The notes below the pieces were generated by a model, which was not told the origin of the DNA, made no database searches, and saw only the letters and a program-made list of their open reading frames with translations. A program made the translations under genes and the position numbers. From an uncultured Clostridia bacterium (GTDB lineage: Bacteria > Bacillota > Clostridia > Oscillospirales > Acutalibacteraceae), in assembly GCA_946633275.1 (NCBI GenBank), contig CAMPAT010000008.1, forward strand, positions 1 to 10,520: a stretch of 10,520 nucleotides of DNA, given 5' to 3'. Shown one piece after another: positions 6,664 to 10,520 of this stretch (position 1 is the stretch's first letter; each line of letters begins with the position of its first letter).

Positions 6664-8487
6664 ATGGAAAGAAAAGACATTAAGAACATTGCAATTATCG
6701 CCCACGTCGACCACGGCAAAACTACTCTCGTCGACGAAATGCTGCACCAGAGCGGCATTTTCCGCGATAACGAAGTTGTTGCAGAGAGAGTTATGGACTC
6801 AAACGACCTTGAAAAAGAGCGCGGAATTACCATACTTTCAAAGAATACTGCAATTCACTACAAGGATACTAAAATTAATATCGTTGACACTCCCGGTCAC
6901 GCTGATTTCGGCGGCGAGGTTGAGCGTATTCTTACTATGGTCGACGGCGTTCTTCTGCTTGTCGACGCATTTGAAGGCTGTATGCCGCAGACGCGTTTTG
7001 TGCTCAGCAAAGCGCTCGCGCTGCATAAAACTCCTCTCGTCGTTGTTAACAAGGTTGACCGCGACGGCGCACGTCCCGAAGAAGTTGTTGACGAAGTGCT
7101 CGACCTTTTCATCGAACTCGGAGCAGACGACGACCAGATTGAATTCCCCGTTGTTTACGCCTCGGCAAGGAACGGCTATTCGAGCCTTAATCCCGACGAC
7201 CGCGAGGGCGATATGCGTCCTCTGCTTGACGCGATACTTGAGCATATCCCGTCGCCGAGCGGCGACGCAGACGGACCTGCGCAAATTCTGTTTTCTTCGC
7301 TCGAATATGACGACTACGTAGGCAGAATCGGCGTCGGCAGAGTTGAAAGAGGAACTATCAGAGTTAACACGCCTTACGTGCTCTGCAAGCAGGACGGCAC
7401 GCAGGAAAACGTCAGATTTTCGCAGCTTTATCAGTTTGACGGGCTCAAGCGTGTTGCGTGCAACGAGGCGCAGTTCGGCGACCTCGTATGTGTTGCAGGT
7501 ATTCCGGACCTCAATATCGGCGAAACAGCGTGCGACCCCGAGCATATTGAAGCGCTCCCGTTCGTAAAAATCGACGAGCCGACAATCAGCATGAATTTCA
7601 TAGTCAACGACTCTCCATTTGCAGGACGCGAGGGCAAGTATGTTACCTCGCGCAATCTGCGCGACAGGCTCTTCAAAGAGGTAGAAACGAACGTTTCAAT
7701 GCGTGTTGAAGAGACAGACTCTATGGATACCTTCAAGGTATCGGGCAGAGGCGAGCTTCACCTCTCCATTCTGATTGAAACAATGCGCCGCGAGAACTAC
7801 GAATTTGCAGTTTCGCGCCCGCAGGTTATTCTGAAAAAAGACTCAAACGGACAGACTTTAGAGCCGATTGAGACTGCGATAATTGAAGTTCCCGAGGACT
7901 ACGTCGGCGTAGTTATGGAAAAGCTTTGCTCGCGCAAGGGCGAAATTGAAAATATGGATACGCGCTCAACGGGAATGACGCACCTTGAAATCAAAATACC
8001 GTCGCGCGGACTTATCGGATACAGAAGCGAATTCCTTACCGACACAAATGGAAACGGTATTATGAATCAGCTGTTTTCAGGCTATGAGGCGTACAAAGGC
8101 GATATTGAGACGCGCAACAGAGGCTCAATCGTAGCGCACGAAACGGGAACGACCACCGGCTACGGACTGTGGAACACGCAGGACAGAGGTAAGCTGTTTA
8201 TCGGTCCCGGCGTGGATGTTTACGAAGGTATGATTGTCGGCGAATGCGCCAAGGACGAGGACATCGTCTGCAACGTGTGCAAGAAAAAGCACGTTACTAA
8301 CACGCGTGCAAGCGGCTCCGACGAGGCGCTCAAGCTCGTTCCGCCCACTACCCTTTCGCTCGAGCAGAGTATGGAATTTCTCGCTGACGACGAGCTCCTT
8401 GAGGTTACGCCGAAGAGCATACGCCTTCGTAAAACCATACTCAACAAGGAACTGAGACTCAAGGCTGAAAGCAGAGCAAGAAAATAA
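6664..8487 (+). CDS. typA: Ribosome-associated translational GTPase TypA/BipA
   Basis: TypA is a ribosome-binding GTPase of the EF-G/LepA group, linked to ribosome assembly and stress or cold adaptation. The 607 residues are the usual length. GTPase motifs are AHVDHGKT (13-20), RGIT (53-56), DTPGHADF (75-82) and NKVD (129-132). An EF-Tu-like barrel follows (about 205-290), then EF-G domain III- and V-like segments (about 300-390 and 400-480; ISMNFIVNDSPFAG at 308-321). The TypA-specific C-terminal domain has RGKLFIGPGVDVYEGMIVGE (508-527) and a NVCKKKHVTNTRASGSDEA segment (537-555). The ATG at 6664 gives the family's N-terminus; a TTG upstream at 6625 lies in glnS. The ribosome site is weak (AAGAAG, 6651-6656) and the gap to glnS is 4 nt, suggesting expression depends on upstream translation. 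Confidence 0.97.
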   Translation: MERKDIKNIAIIAHVDHGKTTLVDEMLHQSGIFRDNEVVAERVMDSNDLEKERGITILSKNTAIHYKDTKINIVDTPGHADFGGEVERILTMVDGVLLLVDAFEGCMPQTRFVLSKALALHKTPLVVVNKVDRDGARPEEVVDEVLDLFIELGADDDQIEFPVVYASARNGYSSLNPDDREGDMRPLLDAILEHIPSPSGDADGPAQILFSSLEYDDYVGRIGVGRVERGTIRVNTPYVLCKQDGTQENVRFSQLYQFDGLKRVACNEAQFGDLVCVAGIPDLNIGETACDPEHIEALPFVKIDEPTISMNFIVNDSPFAGREGKYVTSRNLRDRLFKEVETNVSMRVEETDSMDTFKVSGRGELHLSILIETMRRENYEFAVSRPQVILKKDSNGQTLEPIETAIIEVPEDYVGVVMEKLCSRKGEIENMDTRSTGMTHLEIKIPSRGLIGYRSEFLTDTNGNGIMNQLFSGYEAYKGDIETRNRGSIVAHETGTTTGYGLWNTQDRGKLFIGPGVDVYEGMIVGECAKDEDIVCNVCKKKHVTNTRASGSDEALKLVPPTTLSLEQSMEFLADDELLEVTPKSIRLRKTILNKELRLKAESRARK

Positions 8488-8489
8488 TT

Positions 8490-9521
8490 ATGGGAAAAGC
8501 AGGACTGTATTTTCATATCCCCTTTTGTAAAAATAAATGCCCGTACTGCGACTTTTACAGCGTAAAATACTGTGAGAGCGCAGCACGGGATTATTGCGTT
8601 TTAATCGAAAATGAGATTAAAAAATACGAGGGCGAATTCGATACAGTATATTTCGGCGGAGGAACTCCGAGTATTATCCCGCCTGAGCTTACCTGCGGTA
8701 TTTTGGAAAACGCAAGGGCGCATTTTGACATCGACAAAAACAGCGAAATCACCGTTGAGTGCAATCCGCGCGAGGAGTTGAAGAACTCGTTTGAAATATA
8801 CAGGAACAGCAGCATTAACCGTCTGAGCATAGGTATGCAAAGCGCAGTCGACAAGGAGCGCTTTGCGCTCGGCAGGGTAGCAGGCAAAGCGGAGGTTGAA
8901 AGAACAGTCCGTCTTGCAAAGGAGGCAGGCTTTGACAATATCAGCCTCGACTTAATGCTCGGCACGCCGCATCAGAGCCTTTCTTCGCTCGACGAAACAT
9001 TTGATTTCATAGACGCGATGAATGTTCAGCATATTTCAGCATATATGCTAAAAATCGAAGAGGGCACAAAGTTCGCAGAAATGCAGGACAGACTCCCTTT
9101 ACCCGATGAGGACGAGGTCAGCGAAATGTATCTCAAAACAATCGGCGTGCTTGGAGAGCTCGGATTTGAGCAGTATGAAATCAGCAACTTCTCAAAGCCA
9201 GGTTATCAGAGCCGCCACAACAACAAATACTGGCTCCTCGACGACTATCTCGGGATAGGAAAAAGCGCCCACTCGTTTTGGCACAGCAGGCGATTTTACT
9301 ATAACGAAAATATGGAAATTATTGACGACGGCGCAGGCGGCGACAGGGACGAAAAAATTATGCTCGGACTTCGCCTGACGCGCGGAATAGACAAGTCGCT
9401 TGTTTCAAAACCGTACGGTCATCTGATAAAAGCGGGACTGCTCACAGAGAGCGAAAACAATCTTTCTCTCACGCCGAAAGGTATGCTCGTTTCAAATGCA
9501 GTAATAAACGAGCTGATTTAG
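8490..9521 (+). CDS. hemW: Radical SAM heme chaperone HemW (HemN-like)
   Basis: HemW is a radical SAM protein that binds heme and is thought to deliver it to membrane proteins; such genes were often labelled coproporphyrinogen III oxidase. The [4Fe-4S] motif CKNKCPYCDF gives Cys13, Cys17 and Cys20, followed by Phe22 as in HemW rather than the fourth Cys of HemN. FGGGTPS (55-61) is the SAM-binding segment, SLDLMLGTPHQS (152-163) is typical, and HNNKYW (243-248) matches the HemW HNxxYW motif. At 343 residues it is somewhat short; the segment between RRFYYN (267-272) and the MLGLRL block (291-296) seems reduced. No clear ribosome site precedes the ATG, but typA ends 2 nt upstream, so coupled re-initiation is likely. 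Heme biosynthesis genes are not in view. Heme chaperone activity is a family inference. Confidence 0.9.
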   Translation: MGKAGLYFHIPFCKNKCPYCDFYSVKYCESAARDYCVLIENEIKKYEGEFDTVYFGGGTPSIIPPELTCGILENARAHFDIDKNSEITVECNPREELKNSFEIYRNSSINRLSIGMQSAVDKERFALGRVAGKAEVERTVRLAKEAGFDNISLDLMLGTPHQSLSSLDETFDFIDAMNVQHISAYMLKIEEGTKFAEMQDRLPLPDEDEVSEMYLKTIGVLGELGFEQYEISNFSKPGYQSRHNNKYWLLDDYLGIGKSAHSFWHSRRFYYNENMEIIDDGAGGDRDEKIMLGLRLTRGIDKSLVSKPYGHLIKAGLLTESENNLSLTPKGMLVSNAVINELI

Positions 9522-9523
9522 CA

Positions 9524-9549
9524 CACAATATTACCGAGGTGATATTGTG
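9524..9549 (+). promoter_or_regulatory. Hairpin covering the ribosome site and GTG start of the small gene
   Basis: CACAATATTACC (9524-9535) can pair with GGTGATATTGTG (9538-9549) over 11-12 base pairs, with one U-G wobble (9532-9541). The right arm contains AGGTGAT of the Shine-Dalgarno sequence and ends exactly with the GTG start codon. The left arm starts 2 nt after the hemW stop (9519-9521). No U-tract follows, so it is not a terminator. A ribosome finishing hemW would probably open the left arm and free the start. Confidence 0.55.
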
Positions 9550-9711
9550 AGTAAGAAAAAGAAAAACAAGAAAGACGTTACTAACAGATTACAGGCATAT
9601 GAAACAAACCCGATTGTTCAGGCGGACGGAGCCACGGAAATGAATGTGCCGATTCCGTCAGAACAAAACGTTGAATTCGCACGCGACCAAAACGAAAACC
9701 ACAAATCATAA
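9547..9711 (+). CDS. Small 54-residue protein, possibly a DUF3787/CDIF630_02480-like spore-surface protein
   Basis: The GTG start follows a near-perfect Shine-Dalgarno sequence (GAGGTGAT, 9536-9543), and the ORF ends at TAA 9709-9711, the first base of a terminator stem. The product is hydrophilic with no membrane segment: a lysine-rich head (MSKKKKNKKDV), a middle with YETNPIVQADGA (18-29), and a C-terminus with VPIPSEQNVEFARD (34-47). The VPIPSE block followed by an N/A-R/K-rich helix recalls, from memory, a small clostridial family (DUF3787, named after C. difficile CDIF630_02480) found on spores. Against this, the family's typical E-T-A-A-W-A stretch is not clearly present. It lies 25 nt after hemW and is probably in the same transcript. 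That it is a real gene is likely; family and function are tentative. Confidence 0.75.
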   Translation: MSKKKKNKKDVTNRLQAYETNPIVQADGATEMNVPIPSEQNVEFARDQNENHKS

Positions 9712-9742
9712 AGCGATTACTCTTAAGAGTAATCGCTTTTTT
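9711..9742 (+). terminator. Rho-independent terminator, shared by convergent genes
   Basis: AAGCGATTACTC (9711-9722) and GAGTAATCGCTT (9727-9738) form a perfect 12-bp stem with a TTAA loop, and T runs through 9737-9742. It ends the gltX-to-small-gene transcript. The hairpin starts in the TAA of the small gene and the T-tract ends against the stop codon (TAG, 9745-9743) of the minus-strand gene. On the minus strand the hairpin is followed only by a short T run, so it may also stop that transcript, less strongly. Confidence 0.93.
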
Positions 9743-10520
9743 CTATAACTTCTCTGTAATATTGCTGCAGAATACCTTATCTGCAAGCTTGTGCACTTTA
9801 TCGCCGAGCTTTTCGGAAAGCTGCGGCACTCCGAACAGCTTAAACAGAAGCCGACGGAAGTATTCGAGAAATGCGCAGATGAAGAATACCGCCAGCACAC
9901 ACGCTATCATATGAAGAACAAAGTACGGCTTGTCGAAGACGTTCAGCGGGTTAATAAGCACCTTCCATATACCTTTTGATATAAACTTATTTTCGTGAAT
10001 AAGATATACGCCGAGAGTCAGAGTTGAAAGGAACGTGATAAAACCGCCGATACGCGCCGAAGTTATTTTGATATTCTTAAATGCCGCGAATAGCAATATC
10101 GAGGCGATAACCGTAAGCGGCAGATTGTAAGCCTTTATATCAAAATACGATGATATGTCCGCTCCTTTTAAAAGCAGGTCTGAAATCAGCTTGAATACAA
10201 AAATCACTATTACTATTAGCAGATATCCCCCTGCGTATTCGCGCACGCGCCGCTTAAACAAATCTGCTTTTCTGATATACGCCGCAACGAAGAACAGAAT
10301 GCAGAACCAGAAGAAGTGGTAACCCTTCTCAAGCTTTGCTCCCTGAAGCGGAATTACTGCAAACACGGCAAGCAGGGTGATAACGAGCTTCCTGAGCTGA
10401 GACAGACTCAGCTTGTTAACAGTCCAGATAAGGAACGGAGAGAGTACGTAGAATATGAAATATGAAGTCATATACCAATACTGGTTAAGAAATATCGGCA
10501 CGAACGCTGTTGCAAGCCTT
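9743..10520 (-). CDS. Acyltransferase-3-like integral membrane protein, C-terminal part
   Basis: The frame ends at TAG (9745-9743) and is open through the right edge, so the N-terminus is missing and the GTG at 10501 is probably internal. About 258 residues are visible, with seven likely membrane spans. Numbered from the codon at 10501, these are roughly 12-28, 37-53, 62-77, 91-111, 125-141, 151-169 and 192-212. QYWYMTSYFIFYVLSPFL (7-24) and TLGVYLIHEN (162-171) resemble the late helices of acyltransferase-3 (OafA/WecH-type) proteins, which acylate sugars or surface polymers at the membrane. The catalytic His/Arg region usually near the N-terminus is not in view. The tail after 220 is charged and probably cytoplasmic. 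The gene converges on the gltX series and shares its terminator. The substrate cannot be told. Confidence 0.75.
   Translation of the reverse strand, partial: RLATAFVPIFLNQYWYMTSYFIFYVLSPFLIWTVNKLSLSQLRKLVITLLAVFAVIPLQGAKLEKGYHFFWFCILFFVAAYIRKADLFKRRVREYAGGYLLIVIVIFVFKLISDLLLKGADISSYFDIKAYNLPLTVIASILLFAAFKNIKITSARIGGFITFLSTLTLGVYLIHENKFISKGIWKVLINPLNVFDKPYFVLHMIACVLAVFFICAFLEYFRRLLFKLFGVPQLSEKLGDKVHKLADKVFCSNITEKL

Noticed and set aside
5937..6833. Open frame of 298 codons on the minus strand across the glnS end and typA start
   Set aside because: It lies opposite two certain genes, has no recognisable motifs or credible ribosome site, and is explained by the codon bias of the sense strand.
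6838..7545. Open frame of 235 codons on the minus strand opposite typA
   Set aside because: Antisense shadow of a highly conserved gene, with composition typical of a reverse-complement frame.
9025..9044. Perfect 10-bp tandem repeat in hemW
   Set aside because: Only two copies, inside conserved coding sequence and not a multiple of three; probably chance.

Overview
The window looks like a chromosomal stretch from a Clostridia-type Firmicute, most likely near Ruminococcaceae/Oscillospirales. This is inferred from strong AGGAGG-type ribosome sites, frequent TTG and GTG starts, tightly overlapping housekeeping genes, a glutaminyl-tRNA synthetase next to a long glutamyl-tRNA synthetase, and a small protein resembling a clostridial spore-surface family. 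I see no mobile elements, CRISPR arrays, rRNA or tRNA genes.

Layout. (1) Positions 1-426, minus strand: the N-terminal part of a phosphoribosyltransferase-like protein that runs off the left edge. (2) 427-665: an AT-rich divergent control region with a promoter on each strand, a perfect 19-bp palindrome between them, and a leader of about 100 nt that may be structured. (3) 666-3221, plus strand: dusB, nagA and trmL, with overlapping ends. (4) 3222-3318: a short spacer with a good internal promoter and no evident terminator. (5) 3319-9711, plus strand: gltX, glnS, typA, hemW and a 54-residue small protein, nearly contiguous. (6) 9712-9742: one hairpin terminator filling the whole gap between convergent genes. 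(7) 9743-10520, minus strand: the C-terminal part of an acyltransferase-3-like membrane protein that runs off the right edge.

How the genes fit together. Most plus-strand genes serve translation: two tRNA-modifying enzymes (DusB, TrmL), two aminoacyl-tRNA synthetases (GltX, GlnS) and a ribosome-associated GTPase (TypA). NagA (amino-sugar recycling) and HemW (heme/radical-SAM) sit inside the series and are tied to their neighbours by overlaps or 2-nt gaps. The second promoter lets gltX-glnS-typA-hemW be expressed apart from dusB-nagA-trmL, although read-through is possible.

Least ordinary points: the small gene at 9547, whose ribosome site and GTG start lie inside a near-perfect hairpin just after the hemW stop; the palindrome midway between divergent promoters; the possible SD-masking leader of dusB; and the phosphoribosyltransferase-like protein with a degenerate PRPP loop. 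I found no clear wholly novel multi-gene system.
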